Assembly (NCBI GenBank): GCA_001507955.1
Contig: LGEU01000002.1
Span: 1 to 32,175 of the forward strand
Origin: Methanobacteriaceae archaeon 41_258
GTDB lineage: Archaea; Methanobacteriota; Methanobacteria; Methanobacteriales; DSM-23052
DNA: 32,175 bases
Reading direction: 5' to 3'
Shown here: positions 8,434 through 17,054 of the stretch, piece after piece
How positions within the stretch are numbered: the first letter of the stretch is position 1
Layout: each line of letters starts with the position of its first letter
Notes under the pieces: generated by a model
Database searches by the model: none
Told to the model about the DNA's origin: nothing
The model's input: the letters and a program-made list of their open reading frames with translations, nothing else
Translations under genes and position numbers: made by a program

Positions 8434-9387
8434 TCACTTGGATAGGAATGTTGTGAGTAATGCTTCTAATTGTATTCTTGGATTTGCACCTTCTCTTATC
8501 CTGAAGTCGTATTCTCCTATGGAGTCAACGAATTTTATGTAGGTTTCGACTTCTATGGATCCTTCCATGGCTAGTCTTGATACTTCCTGGTATATCTGGT
8601 CTACCATGTCTTCCCCACTTACGCCTTGTAGTATCATTATCTCCCTTAAAAGGTTCCTGGCGTCCATGAAATCTCCTTTGAGGGCCGTTTTTATCATCCT
8701 ACGGACGTCCTTCGGCCGGGCTCTCGAAACTACCTCGTATATTGTGTCTTCAGTTATCTTTTCTTGTAGTGAGGCTGCTGCTTGTAATATGTTTATGGCC
8801 TTTCTAAGGTCACCCTCTGATAGATATGCTATGATGTCTAGAGCCGTTGGTTCATAGTCTAGTTTTTCTTCCTCTGCGATATATTTTAGTCTTTCTTTTA
8901 TCTGGTGGCCTTTGAGTGGTAGGAAGCGGAATATGGCGCATCTTGATTGTAGCGGTTCTATTATCCTCGATGAGTAATTGCAGGAGAGTATGAACGCTGC
9001 AGTTTTTGTGTACATTTCCATTTCTCTTCTGAGGGCGTGTTGGGCGTCCCTTGTCATATTGTCTACTTCGTCGAGGAATATTATCCTGAATGGTGCGCCT
9101 ATTGGTTTTAGACGGCAGAAGTTTTTGATGTTGGTCCTTACAGTGTCTATTCCCCTTGCATCAGAAGCGTTAAGTTCTAGGAAGTTTTGCTTCCAATTTT
9201 TTCCTAGTATTTCCTTTGCCAATGCTAGTGCTGCTGTTGTTTTACCGACTCCTGCAGGTCCTGTGAACATGAGATTGGGCATGCTTTTCTGCTCAACATA
9301 GCGTTTAAGCCTTGATATGATGTGTTCTTGTCCCACTATATCTTCTAATGTTCTTGGCCTGTATTTTTCAACCCATGGTCCTTCCAA
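8434..9387 (-). CDS. rfcS: Replication factor C small subunit
   Basis: This 317-residue AAA+ subunit forms the RfcS portion of the heteropentameric clamp loader. Seen: [16 protein letters not shown], Walker A GPAGVGKT (43-50), DEVD (106-109), sensor-1 SCNYS (135-139), and SRC (148-150), whose Arg is the trans-acting arginine finger. The fold continues with the C-terminal collar helices. The gene starts with TTG at 9387. Its ribosome-binding site AGGTGATC spans the aroE stop codon, so translation is probably coupled to aroE. No intein interrupts the gene, unlike in some euryarchaea. Confidence 0.97.
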   Translation of the reverse strand: MEGPWVEKYRPRTLEDIVGQEHIISRLKRYVEQKSMPNLMFTGPAGVGKTTAALALAKEILGKNWKQNFLELNASDARGIDTVRTNIKNFCRLKPIGAPFRIIFLDEVDNMTRDAQHALRREMEMYTKTAAFILSCNYSSRIIEPLQSRCAIFRFLPLKGHQIKERLKYIAEEEKLDYEPTALDIIAYLSEGDLRKAINILQAAASLQEKITEDTIYEVVSRARPKDVRRMIKTALKGDFMDARNLLREIMILQGVSGEDMVDQIYQEVSRLAMEGSIEVETYIKFVDSIGEYDFRIREGANPRIQLEALLTTFLSK

Positions 9388-9393
9388 TTTTGA

Positions 9394-10239
9394 TCACCTT
9401 ATGATTTCTAGTATTGCCTCTTCCATTATATCTGTGGGGGCTTCTTTTCCTGTCCATATCTTGAATGATTCTGCCCCTTGGTATACTAGCATTTTTATTC
9501 CTGATATTGTCCTGGCCCCTGCCTTTTCGGCTTCTTTTAATAATCTTGTCTGAGGTGGATTATAGACTAGATCTTTCACGATCAGGTTCTTATGTAATAT
9601 CTCCGCGGTTGCGAGGGGCTTTGCATCGGTATTTGGGTACATTCCAACCGGTGTTGTGTTGATGAGGATATCCGAGTCCTTAATCTTCTCTTTCAAGTGT
9701 TCTAGGCCGCCGGCGAATACGCTGGTTCCTAGTTTGTTTTTTATGTCCTCTGCTAGCTTCTTGGCGTTTTCAGGTGTCCTGTTGAGGATGTGCAAGCCCC
9801 CTATATTATAGGAGACTAATTGAAATGCGATAGCCCTTGAAGCCCCACCAGCACCCAATATTATAATATTCTTGTCATCGAGTGTTGTCACCTCTTCAAG
9901 GGCTCTTACACAGCCTAAGCCGTCTGTGTTGAAACCCCATACTTTTCCGTCTTCTAATTTTAAAGTGTTAACTGCTCCTATAAGCTCTGTTGTTTCATCT
10001 ACTTTGTCGACGTAGTCTAGTATATCTACCTTATGTGGGATTGTGACATTAAGGCCTTTTATATTAAAGGTTTTCATGGCTTCTATCGCCTCTTTTGCCA
10101 TTCCTTTTTTCACGTGGAAGGCTACGTAAACATAGTCCAGGTTTAGGTGATTGAATGCAGCATTATGCATGATGGGTGATAGGCTGTGTTCCACAGGATC
10201 CCCTATCACCCCAACAACATTGGTTTTTCCTGTTATCAT
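9394..10239 (-). CDS. aroE: Shikimate dehydrogenase
   Basis: The 281-residue NADPH-dependent enzyme reduces 3-dehydroshikimate to shikimate in aromatic amino-acid biosynthesis. Seen: HSLSP (18-22) for shikimate binding, NVTIPHK with catalytic Lys70, NTDG with Asp106, the dinucleotide loop GAGGASRA (129-136), and NRTPENA, whose basic residue favours NADP. The length is standard. ATG 10239 has GGAGG about 11 nt upstream. It is the first gene of a minus-strand operon with rfcS and rfcL, an unusual metabolic-replication pairing that matches the M. thermautotrophicus order as I remember it. Confidence 0.96.
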   Translation of the reverse strand: MITGKTNVVGVIGDPVEHSLSPIMHNAAFNHLNLDYVYVAFHVKKGMAKEAIEAMKTFNIKGLNVTIPHKVDILDYVDKVDETTELIGAVNTLKLEDGKVWGFNTDGLGCVRALEEVTTLDDKNIIILGAGGASRAIAFQLVSYNIGGLHILNRTPENAKKLAEDIKNKLGTSVFAGGLEHLKEKIKDSDILINTTPVGMYPNTDAKPLATAEILHKNLIVKDLVYNPPQTRLLKEAEKAGARTISGIKMLVYQGAESFKIWTGKEAPTDIMEEAILEIIR

Positions 10240-10285
10240 TTTATCAAGGGCCTCCTCTTTTCTTAACTCCTTTGGATAGATCCAA

Positions 10286-10297
10286 GTATATTTATTT
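10286..10297. promoter_or_regulatory. A/T-rich box A-like element between divergent aroE and HARP genes
   Basis: GTATATTTATTT sits midway in the 106-nt divergent spacer. Read in either direction it resembles an archaeal TATA box. A start site 24-26 nt away would leave leaders of roughly 25-30 nt for both aroE and the HARP gene. A second TATA-like stretch lies at 10308-10318. Assignment is by position and composition only. Confidence 0.35.
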
Positions 10298-10345
10298 GTT
10301 GTTGATGATAATATATTCTATCACGATCATGAGAGGGGAATAAAG

Positions 10346-11008
10346 GTGCTTGCAAAACAAAGATTTGTACTTGATACAACTGCATTTACTGATAAACAGT
10401 TAAGGGATCTGATAGGCTCTGGTGATCTGCATAAGTCAGTTGATAAGCTGCTCGACCTCATAGCGAGATCCCGTATCAGATTAAATATAAGCTGTCATAT
10501 GCCCCCAGTAACTTATAAGGAGTTCACTGATTATATGAACAGGTATAGTTGCCCAGAGGATATTCTTGTGAAGGCGGAGACATGGATAGTGAAAAAGACA
10601 CCAAACCGTTATGATACTCAGATACCATCCCAGGTTTTCTTCGAGTATGTCCGGGACATAAGGGAGAGGATGAACAAGGGTATGAGGATCTCAGAGGCCG
10701 CCATATGGGAGGCTGCAGTGGAGGCCATGGTAATGGCCTCGAAGGGTGTTAAAAAGAGCAGAATAGAAATGGAAGTTATAGGCGGGGCTATAAAGGACTT
10801 CAGGAAAAAATATAGGAGCGCCCTCCGCAGGGGGACCCTTGACAGCGCCCCAGATCTTGACGTTTTATTATTGGCTAAGGAACTAGGTGCAGGTGTTGTC
10901 GCAGCAGATGAAGGCATCCAAGTATGGGCTGAAAGATTAGGTTTAAGATTCCTTGACGCAATATCATTCCCCAAAATGTTGGAGGAATACCTTAAATATT
11001 ATGAATAG
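10346..11008 (+). CDS. HARP-type PIN ribonuclease (RNA ligase partner / PIN_5, UPF0278 family)
   Basis: The 220-residue product matches the family once called RNA ligase partner protein and later recognised as homologs of Aquifex RNase P (HARP), minimal protein-only enzymes that trim tRNA 5' leaders. PIN acidic residues are visible: Asp10 in FVLDTTAF, and [10 protein letters not shown] (Asp170, Asp172) with VAADEG (Asp188) near the C-terminus. An Arg/Lys-rich helical insert (about 100-165) fits the HARP protruding domain. In archaea that also have RNP RNase P, HARP has not proved to be the main activity, so the real substrate is open. GTG 10346 has GAGGGG 7 nt upstream. hisS follows after 17 nt. 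Confidence 0.88.
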   Translation: MLAKQRFVLDTTAFTDKQLRDLIGSGDLHKSVDKLLDLIARSRIRLNISCHMPPVTYKEFTDYMNRYSCPEDILVKAETWIVKKTPNRYDTQIPSQVFFEYVRDIRERMNKGMRISEAAIWEAAVEAMVMASKGVKKSRIEMEVIGGAIKDFRKKYRSALRRGTLDSAPDLDVLLLAKELGAGVVAADEGIQVWAERLGLRFLDAISFPKMLEEYLKYYE

Positions 11009-11025
11009 TCCACGGGGGAGAATAC

Positions 11026-12303
11026 ATGGAGATAACAAGGCCACGTGGGACAAGAGATTTTTTATTCAAGGAGATGAAAAAGAGAAAAGAAGTGGAGGAA
11101 ACCTTGAAGAAAATCTTTGAAACTTATGGTTATCATGAGATAAAAACTCCAATCTTCGAAGATTTAAAACTCTTCACTTTAAAATCTGGAGAAGAGATAG
11201 TGAAACAGATATACCATTTCAAGGATAAAGCAAACAGGGAATTGGCTTTGAGGCCAGAGCTTACAGCACCGGTCGCCAGATTATACTTGAATGAGATGAG
11301 AAAACATCCTAAGCCTATAAAATTGTACTATTATGGGAGTTGTTTCAGGTATGAGAGGCCGCAGGCTGGTAGATTCAGACAATTCTGGCAGTTTGGATGT
11401 GAACTTATGGGTGCGGAATCCCCGCAGGCGGAAGCAGAGGTGATAGCATTAGCAGTGCATTGCCTGCGAGAACTTGGCCTCAAGGAATACAAGTTACATA
11501 TAGGACACCTTGGCATACTTAGGGGAATATTAGAAGATGCTGGGATAAAAGGGGAGCCGCAGGATAGAATAATGGGCCTTATCGATAAAGGGGACTTGGA
11601 AGGACTTAAACTCCACTTGGAGAATATAAAAGCAGACAAAACCGTGAAGAACCTGTTATTGTCCATCATAGGCATGAAGGGCGGACTGGAAGTGCTTGAA
11701 AACCTTGAAAGCATGGTTGGGAGTTGCGAACCCGCCCTAGAATCTATTGAAGACCTCAGAAGGCTCGTAATGCTCCTAGATGATTTCAAGGTTGAAAAAT
11801 ATAACTTGGATTTGGGAATTGCAAGGGGATTAGACTACTACACTGGTATAGTATTCGAGATTTATGTACCGTCATTAGGGGCCCAGAAACAAATCTGTGG
11901 AGGCGGCACATACAACCTCATAGAATTGTTCAGTGGCGAAAAAATCCAATCAACAGGATTCGCATTCGGATTCGACAGACTAGTAGCAGCCCTCAAAAGA
12001 CAAGAAAATGAGATTTTCCAATTTGCAAAGGTTTTCGTGGCCCCAGTTTCAGATTCAACCCGTCCATCAGCCTATAGGATAGTCCAGGGGCTTCGAGAGG
12101 CGGGCATACCTTCAGATGTCGACCTTTCAAGTCGGAAACTGAGGAAAATATTATCATATGCAGATCATCTCAACGTGGAAAAAGTCGTCCTCGTAGGTGA
12201 AAGGGACCTCAAGGATGGTAAAGTCACTGTCAAAGACATGAAAACAGGCACTCAAGAGCTTGTAGAAATTGATAAGATAATAGAATACCTCAAGGAGGAA
12301 TAA
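11026..12303 (+). CDS. hisS: Histidyl-tRNA synthetase
   Basis: This 425-residue class II synthetase charges tRNA-His. Seen: motif 2 around 107-125 ([19 protein letters not shown]), the histidine-binding HisA signature RGLDYYTG (267-274), motif 3 GFAFGFDRL (311-319), and a C-terminal anticodon-binding domain beginning near [12 protein letters not shown] 11026 has GGGGGAG at 5 nt. It is cotranscribed with the upstream HARP gene. Its last codons contain the AAGGAGGA used by hisI. Confidence 0.97.
   Translation: MEITRPRGTRDFLFKEMKKRKEVEETLKKIFETYGYHEIKTPIFEDLKLFTLKSGEEIVKQIYHFKDKANRELALRPELTAPVARLYLNEMRKHPKPIKLYYYGSCFRYERPQAGRFRQFWQFGCELMGAESPQAEAEVIALAVHCLRELGLKEYKLHIGHLGILRGILEDAGIKGEPQDRIMGLIDKGDLEGLKLHLENIKADKTVKNLLLSIIGMKGGLEVLENLESMVGSCEPALESIEDLRRLVMLLDDFKVEKYNLDLGIARGLDYYTGIVFEIYVPSLGAQKQICGGGTYNLIELFSGEKIQSTGFAFGFDRLVAALKRQENEIFQFAKVFVAPVSDSTRPSAYRIVQGLREAGIPSDVDLSSRKLRKILSYADHLNVEKVVLVGERDLKDGKVTVKDMKTGTQELVEIDKIIEYLKEE
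12292..12299 (+). promoter_or_regulatory. Strong Shine-Dalgarno sequence that decides the hisI start
   Basis: AAGGAGGA within the last hisS codons is followed after 6 nt by ATA CTA AAT TTC. It is one of the best ribosome-binding sites in the window but has no ATG, GTG or TTG at the right distance in the hisI frame. Confidence 0.55.
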
Positions 12304-12305
12304 AG

Positions 12306-12686
12306 ATACTAAATTTCAGACATGAAATAGGCGGGGAGAAGCTTATAATAGCAATAGCCCAGGACAAAAATACTAACGAGATCCTAATGGTGGCATATAT
12401 GAACAAAGAAGCCCTACAGCGGACAATAGAGACCAGTATGGCCCATTACTGGAGCACATCAAGAAAAAAAATCTGGTTAAAAGGTGAAAGTTCAGGACAC
12501 ATCCAAAGGGTGGATGAAATTTTAGTGGATTGTGACATGGACGCCATTATACTCAAAGTGGAACAAAAGGGTGGCGCATGCCATACTGGTCATTATTCCT
12601 GCTTCTATAGGAGGTTAATCCCCCCAAAAAAGCTGGAGAATATAGGGCGGAAGGTTTTCAATCCTGAGGAAATCTATAGGGGATGA
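12306..12686 (+). CDS. hisI: Phosphoribosyl-AMP cyclohydrolase, apparent ATA start
   Basis: The enzyme hydrolyses phosphoribosyl-AMP in step 3 of histidine biosynthesis. From ATA 12306 it gives 126 residues opening (M)LNFRHEIGGEKLIIAIAQD, the expected N-terminal strand, then MVAYMNKEAL, YWSTSR, LKGESSG, DCDMD (75-79) with the zinc/magnesium ligands, and ACHTG...SCF (Cys92, Cys99). The first conventional start, ATG 12387, would delete about 27 residues including the conserved QD strand. Upstream to the in-frame stop (TAA 12273) there is no ATG, GTG or TTG. AUA initiation is therefore the simplest reading, with an indel as the alternative. The cyclohydrolase stands alone, without HisE. Confidence 0.88.
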   Translation: MLNFRHEIGGEKLIIAIAQDKNTNEILMVAYMNKEALQRTIETSMAHYWSTSRKKIWLKGESSGHIQRVDEILVDCDMDAIILKVEQKGGACHTGHYSCFYRRLIPPKKLENIGRKVFNPEEIYRG

Positions 12687-12692
12687 TTAAAT

Positions 12693-14519
12693 ATGAGAAT
12701 AGTCCCAGATACAAGCGTTATTGTGGATGGTAGAATCACAGATATAGTACAGGAAGATGAATTCAAGGGGAGTGAAGTTATAATACCTGAGGCCGTAGTC
12801 TCAGAACTAGAATATCAAGCGAACAGGGGCCGTGAAACAGGATTTAACGGTTTAGAGGAGCTTAAAAATTTGCAAGAGTTGAGTAAGGGGAATATAATCT
12901 CCATAAGCTTCGTTGGTAGAAGACCCACACTAGATGAGATAGCCCTTGCAAAGGGTGGTGAAATAGATGCCATGATAAGAAGCACAGCCAGAGAACATAA
13001 TGCCATACTAATTACAAGTGACAGGGTACAAGCAGAAGTTGCAAGGGCACAAGGACTAGAAGTAATATACATACAACCAGAAGTCCTAGAATATGATAAA
13101 CTCGAGATAAGCAAATACTTCGATAAGGACACAATGTCGGTACATCTAAAAGAAAACGTTGTCCCCATGGCAAAAAAAGGAAAACCAGGAAAAATAGAAC
13201 TTGTCAAGATAGGATCCAAGCCACTTAAACGTTCAGAAATTCATAGGATGGCCCGTGAAATAGTTGAAAGGGCCAAGAGCGACTTGAAAAGTTTCATTGA
13301 AATAGAAATGGAAGGCGCCACGGTAGTCCAATTCCGTGAATATAGGATATCCATTGCAAGACCTCCATTCTCAGAGGCCATGGAGATAACGGCTGTAAGA
13401 CCAGTTGCAAGGGTTTCACTCGAAGATTATAGTTTATCTGATGAATTAATGGAACGTTTAAGGGACACGGCCAAGGGCATAATAATCGCCGGGGCCCCTG
13501 GCGCTGGTAAAAGCACATTCGCCCAGGCAGTCGCCGAATTCTTCAGCAAGGAAATGAATGCAATAGTCAAAACAATGGAATCTCCAAGAGATTTGCAAGT
13601 AGGTGATGAAATAACACAATATGCTCCAATAGAAAGGGACATGCAAAAGACCGCTGACATACTACTCCTTGTAAGACCAGACTACACAATATATGATGAG
13701 CTGCGGAAGACAAGAGATTTTAGGATATTTGCTGATATGCGCCTTGCAGGTGTGGGCATGGTTGGAGTGGTCCACGCCACCAGGCCCATAGACGCCATTC
13801 AGAGGATAATAGGACGAGTAGAACTGGGGATGATACCCTCAATAGTGGATACGACCATATTCATCGAAGATGGGAAAATAAAAGCGGTCTATGACATCTC
13901 CCTAACGGTTAAGGTACCAAGTGGCATGGTTGAAGCAGACCTTGCAAGGCCTGTTATAGAGATCAGGGATTTTGAAACAGGAGAACTGGTATATGAGATT
14001 TATACTTATGGTGAACAGACCATAGTAATGGAAGTTTCTACCATTGCTGAAAGAAAAACTCCAGCTCAGTTAATCGTTGAGAGGGAAATTGAAAAGGAGT
14101 TCAGCAAGCGGCTACCCCCCGGTAAATTCAAGGTCGAGCTCGAATCTGATGAAAGGGCGAAGGTATGGGTTGAAGAGAAATATATACCCCAGATCATAGG
14201 CAAGAAGGGTAAAACCATCGAAGAGATCGAAGATAATATAGGGATAAGCATCAACATAGAACCTCTCAAAAAAGTAGAGGAAAAGAGCTTAATAAAGGTT
14301 CCAGTAGATATATCTGGGAATTATGTGGTCCTAGAGTTCGGTAAAGATTCCATAGGAGTATCATATGATATACTAATAGATGATGAATATTTGTTCACAG
14401 CCACAGTAGGGAAAAAAGGCACAATAAAGATAAAAAAGGATATTGAATTGGCAGAGATGATATTAAACGCAATGAGGGAGGGAGTGCCGATAAAAGCCCG
14501 TTTAAGGTCTGAAACATGA
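12693..14519 (+). CDS. PIN-ATPase-KH protein (PINA-type)
   Basis: This 608-residue three-part protein has an N-terminal PIN domain ([11 protein letters not shown] at 4-14, later TSD and the acidic site), a central type II/IV secretion-like ATPase with Walker [10 protein letters not shown] (267-275), and a C-terminal KH domain with IIGKKGKTI near 500-508. The architecture is conserved across archaea. The Sulfolobus counterpart PINA interacts with the Holliday-junction resolvase Hjc and promotes branch migration. Calling this a PilT pilus motor would be misleading, since the ATPase lacks a pilus context. ATG 12693 follows GGGGATGAT. The stop overlaps the next ORF (ATGA) if that gene starts at its first ATG. 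Confidence 0.9.
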   Translation: MRIVPDTSVIVDGRITDIVQEDEFKGSEVIIPEAVVSELEYQANRGRETGFNGLEELKNLQELSKGNIISISFVGRRPTLDEIALAKGGEIDAMIRSTAREHNAILITSDRVQAEVARAQGLEVIYIQPEVLEYDKLEISKYFDKDTMSVHLKENVVPMAKKGKPGKIELVKIGSKPLKRSEIHRMAREIVERAKSDLKSFIEIEMEGATVVQFREYRISIARPPFSEAMEITAVRPVARVSLEDYSLSDELMERLRDTAKGIIIAGAPGAGKSTFAQAVAEFFSKEMNAIVKTMESPRDLQVGDEITQYAPIERDMQKTADILLLVRPDYTIYDELRKTRDFRIFADMRLAGVGMVGVVHATRPIDAIQRIIGRVELGMIPSIVDTTIFIEDGKIKAVYDISLTVKVPSGMVEADLARPVIEIRDFETGELVYEIYTYGEQTIVMEVSTIAERKTPAQLIVEREIEKEFSKRLPPGKFKVELESDERAKVWVEEKYIPQIIGKKGKTIEEIEDNIGISINIEPLKKVEEKSLIKVPVDISGNYVVLEFGKDSIGVSYDILIDDEYLFTATVGKKGTIKIKKDIELAEMILNAMREGVPIKARLRSET

Positions 14520-14533
14520 TATGGGGGTATTTT

Positions 14534-15280
14534 TTGGATTTTGGAGTTTCAACATTAGCCTTGCACCCGGCACCACTTAATATTACCCTAGAATACCTAG
14601 AGGGACTTGGTATCAACTATTGTGAGATAATCAACGAATACCCATTAGATAGGATACAGGAGGATCTAATCAGCTCATACTCCCTCAAATTCATAGTACA
14701 TGCTCCAATCTCTGATGTTAACATAGCCTCTCCAAATAAGAGGATAAGAAGATCATCGATAATGGAGATAAAATCTTCACTGGACTTGGCAGCGCACTTG
14801 GACTCGGATAAGCTAATATTACATCCTGGCAGCGTACCATTCCTTGCAAGAGCATACAAGGATAAAATCATAGGATATAATCTCCAGTCACTCAAAGAAC
14901 TTAAAAAGTATGCGGATGATCTGGGCGTGACACTCTGCCTCGAAAACATGCCAAAGATGGAAGGCTACCTCTACAATAACTTGAAAGAATTACAAAAACT
15001 GGTAGAAGAACTGGAGATCATGGCCACCCTTGATATTGGCCATGCCCATACCATGGGTTACACAACCAAGGACATCAGAATAGAATTAGTAGGCCATATA
15101 CACCTCTCAGACAACGACGGCTTAAAAGATTCCCATAATGCCCTTGGAACAGGGAGCATAAACTTCCCTGAATTATTCAAGAACTTGAGAGGATATAATG
15201 GTATCCTAACAATTGAAGTGAAGAGTAAAAAAGAGTTAATTGAAAGTTTAACTTTCCTTAAAAAATTAAACCTACTTTAG
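14534..15280 (+). CDS. AP-endonuclease/xylose-isomerase-like TIM-barrel protein
   Basis: The product is a TIM barrel of the sugar-phosphate isomerase/epimerase-endonuclease IV superfamily. Seen in order: FGVSTLAL, FIVHAPISD, KLILHPGS, LCLENMP, TLDIGHAHTMG, HIHLSDNDG and LTIEVKS, which supply the His/Glu/Asp metal ligands on successive strands. Isomerase versus AP-nuclease function cannot be decided from this. TTG 14534 gives (M)DFGVSTLAL with GGGGGT 5 nt upstream and suits the family. ATG 14516 would add six residues and overlap the previous stop, and cannot be excluded. It lies in the run that includes npdG and hxlB. Confidence 0.8.
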   Translation: MDFGVSTLALHPAPLNITLEYLEGLGINYCEIINEYPLDRIQEDLISSYSLKFIVHAPISDVNIASPNKRIRRSSIMEIKSSLDLAAHLDSDKLILHPGSVPFLARAYKDKIIGYNLQSLKELKKYADDLGVTLCLENMPKMEGYLYNNLKELQKLVEELEIMATLDIGHAHTMGYTTKDIRIELVGHIHLSDNDGLKDSHNALGTGSINFPELFKNLRGYNGILTIEVKSKKELIESLTFLKKLNLL

Positions 15281-15287
15281 GTGGTAT

Positions 15288-15959
15288 ATGATGGATAGGA
15301 AAATTGCCATAATAGGAGGAACCGGAGATCAGGGCATGGGATTGGCCCTAAGACTCGCGATGGCGGGTGAAGATGTTGTAATAGGCTCAAGGGATTCGAA
15401 GAGAGCCCAGGATACAGTGGACAAGATAAAAGAGATGACAGACGCGCCCGGGTTGAAATTGGAGGGTATGAGTAATGAAGATGCCGCCAGCCTAGCAGAT
15501 ATCATAGTATTAACGGTACCATTACATGCCCAGATGGCAACCCTAAAGTCCATAAAGGAACACATCAAAGGTAAGATTCTCATAGATGCTACAGTACCCC
15601 TTGAAAGTTCACTTGGCGGCTCAGGTGCAAAATACCTTGACCTATGGGATGGTTCAGCCGCTGAAAGATCTGCGAAATTCCTAGAAAACGTGGTCGTAGT
15701 ATCGGCATTTAACAACATAAGTGCCTATAGCCTGCTAAACTTCAAGGAAGATGTGGACTGTGACTGTCTCATAACATCAGACGACGAAGAAGCCAAGAAG
15801 ATCGTGATAGAACTTGCAGAGAAAATACCAGGGGTCAGGGGCATAGATTGCGGATCCCTAGAAAATGCTAGGATAATCGAGAAAATAACACCACTACTCA
15901 TCAACCTTAACATGAAAAACAAGATAAAGAATGCTGGTATAAGGATAACAAAAATTTGA
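15288..15959 (+). CDS. npdG: F420H2:NADP oxidoreductase
   Basis: The 223-residue enzyme transfers hydride between coenzyme F420 and NADP, supplying NADPH for biosynthesis in methanogens. Seen: the N-terminal dinucleotide loop IAIIGGTGDQG (6-16), SRDSKR (34-39) for the NADP 2'-phosphate, VLTVPLHAQ, DATVPL, and a glycine-rich F420 region. The length matches the Methanothermobacter enzyme. Two adjacent ATG codons are present; AGGTGGT lies directly upstream, so the second (15291) may be used. It is cotranscribed with the TIM-barrel gene 8 nt upstream and hxlB 11 nt downstream. Confidence 0.95.
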   Translation: MMDRKIAIIGGTGDQGMGLALRLAMAGEDVVIGSRDSKRAQDTVDKIKEMTDAPGLKLEGMSNEDAASLADIIVLTVPLHAQMATLKSIKEHIKGKILIDATVPLESSLGGSGAKYLDLWDGSAAERSAKFLENVVVVSAFNNISAYSLLNFKEDVDCDCLITSDDEEAKKIVIELAEKIPGVRGIDCGSLENARIIEKITPLLINLNMKNKIKNAGIRITKI

Positions 15960-15970
15960 GGAGAATCCAA

Positions 15971-16525
15971 ATGCTCCTCGAAACCGTAAAGAAGATACTG
16001 GAACATGCCTTGAAAGTCGCGGAAAAAATCAACAAAAAAGACCTAGACAAGATCATAGAGTTACTCACAGCATCAAAATCCATATTTGTATTGGGCAGCG
16101 GCAGGTCAAAACTAGTAGGTGAAGAATTCGCAATGAGACTCGCCCAATTAGAACTAAATGTCCATGTGATCGGAGACTCCACAACCATCACACCCAGAGA
16201 AGGCGACCTTATCATAGTTATTTCAAGTTCAGGGGACACAAGCAGCATAATAACAGAGGCCAGGAGATTAAAAAAGAAGGGTGTCAATATCATAGGAATA
16301 ACAGCAAACCCAAGATCGGAACTCTCAAAATTATCCGATATCATAATAGACGTAGGACCATGGAGAGACTACCAAAGGGAGATAAAGGAGGAAAGAGAGG
16401 ATAACATAACGCTACTTGGCACATTATATGAGGATACAAGCCTCCTAATATTAGATGGTATAATATCCGAGTTAATGAGAAAAGTTGGAAAAACAGAAGG
16501 AGACCTTGCAGAAGCACACTATTAA
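15971..16525 (+). CDS. hxlB: 6-Phospho-3-hexuloisomerase
   Basis: This 184-residue SIS-domain enzyme interconverts fructose 6-phosphate and arabino-3-hexulose 6-phosphate in the ribulose-monophosphate route that archaea use to make pentoses. Seen: FVLGSGRSKLVGEEFAMRL (39-57) and ISSSGDTSSIITEA (84-97), both SIS phosphosugar loops, and a C-terminal EGDLAEAHY tail typical of the family. ATG 15971 is chosen because GAGGAGA lies 6 nt upstream. The upstream in-frame TTG at 15956 overlaps the npdG stop and has no matching site. The partner hexulose-phosphate synthase is not in the window. Confidence 0.92.
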   Translation: MLLETVKKILEHALKVAEKINKKDLDKIIELLTASKSIFVLGSGRSKLVGEEFAMRLAQLELNVHVIGDSTTITPREGDLIIVISSSGDTSSIITEARRLKKKGVNIIGITANPRSELSKLSDIIIDVGPWRDYQREIKEEREDNITLLGTLYEDTSLLILDGIISELMRKVGKTEGDLAEAHY

Positions 16526-16538
16526 AGGGTGAGAAGGC

Positions 16539-17045
16539 TTGGACGGTCAGTTTGCAGGTGATACGGTAACAGTACAAGCGGATAATATGGCCCTACGCCT
16601 AAACCAGAAGAGCTACTATGGGAACCTAGAAGGCGACCAACTCAAACTGTCACTGGTAGAAGCGGCCTATTTACAATGGAAAGGCAAACTTTCAATATGG
16701 GATGGTAAAAAGAGGATAAGCTTCAATGAACTCTTATCCATCCTAGACAGGCGCGGCTTATACCAGAAGTTCATAGTCTACAGGGATCTTAGAGAGAGGG
16801 GTTACATAGTAAAAACAGGTTTCAAATATGGTTCAGAATTCAGAGTCTATGAGAGGGGTAAAACCCCAACTAAGGACCATTCAAGTTACCTTGTAAGGGT
16901 TCTACATGAGGGCACAAAACTTAAAATCCTAGACTTTTCAAGTTATGTGAGAGTCGCCCATGGCGTTAGAAAAAAATTAATCCTCGCAGTAGTTGATGAT
17001 GAAGAAGACATCACCTACTACATGGTAGAATGGATCAGACCATAG
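16539..17045 (+). CDS. endA: tRNA-splicing endonuclease (homotetrameric alpha4 type)
   Basis: The 168-residue EndA cleaves introns at bulge-helix-bulge motifs in precursor tRNAs and rRNAs. The catalytic triad is visible in the C-terminal domain: Tyr104 in FRVYERG, His114 in KDHSSYLV, and Lys145/146 in VRKKLILAVVD. The size fits the single-domain alpha4 class. The TTG start at 16539 has GGTGAG 5 nt upstream. The stop lies 9 nt from the trpS ATG; archaeal tRNA-Trp is a classic intron-containing EndA substrate, which makes the pairing suggestive. Confidence 0.95.
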   Translation: MDGQFAGDTVTVQADNMALRLNQKSYYGNLEGDQLKLSLVEAAYLQWKGKLSIWDGKKRISFNELLSILDRRGLYQKFIVYRDLRERGYIVKTGFKYGSEFRVYERGKTPTKDHSSYLVRVLHEGTKLKILDFSSYVRVAHGVRKKLILAVVDDEEDITYYMVEWIRP

Positions 17046-17054
17046 GTGAAAAGC

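Noticed and set aside
13294-13660. Overlapping minus-strand frames inside the PIN-ATPase-KH gene
   Set aside because: Shadow frames of a strongly conserved gene.
12693-14519. Type IV pilus or archaellum motor gene
   Set aside because: PIN and KH domains flank the ATPase, and no pilin, prepilin peptidase or membrane platform gene is nearby.
14516-14533. ATGA-overlap start for the TIM-barrel gene
   Set aside because: Possible, but the TTG at 14534 fits the family N-terminus and has GGGGGT 5 nt upstream. Kept as an alternative only.
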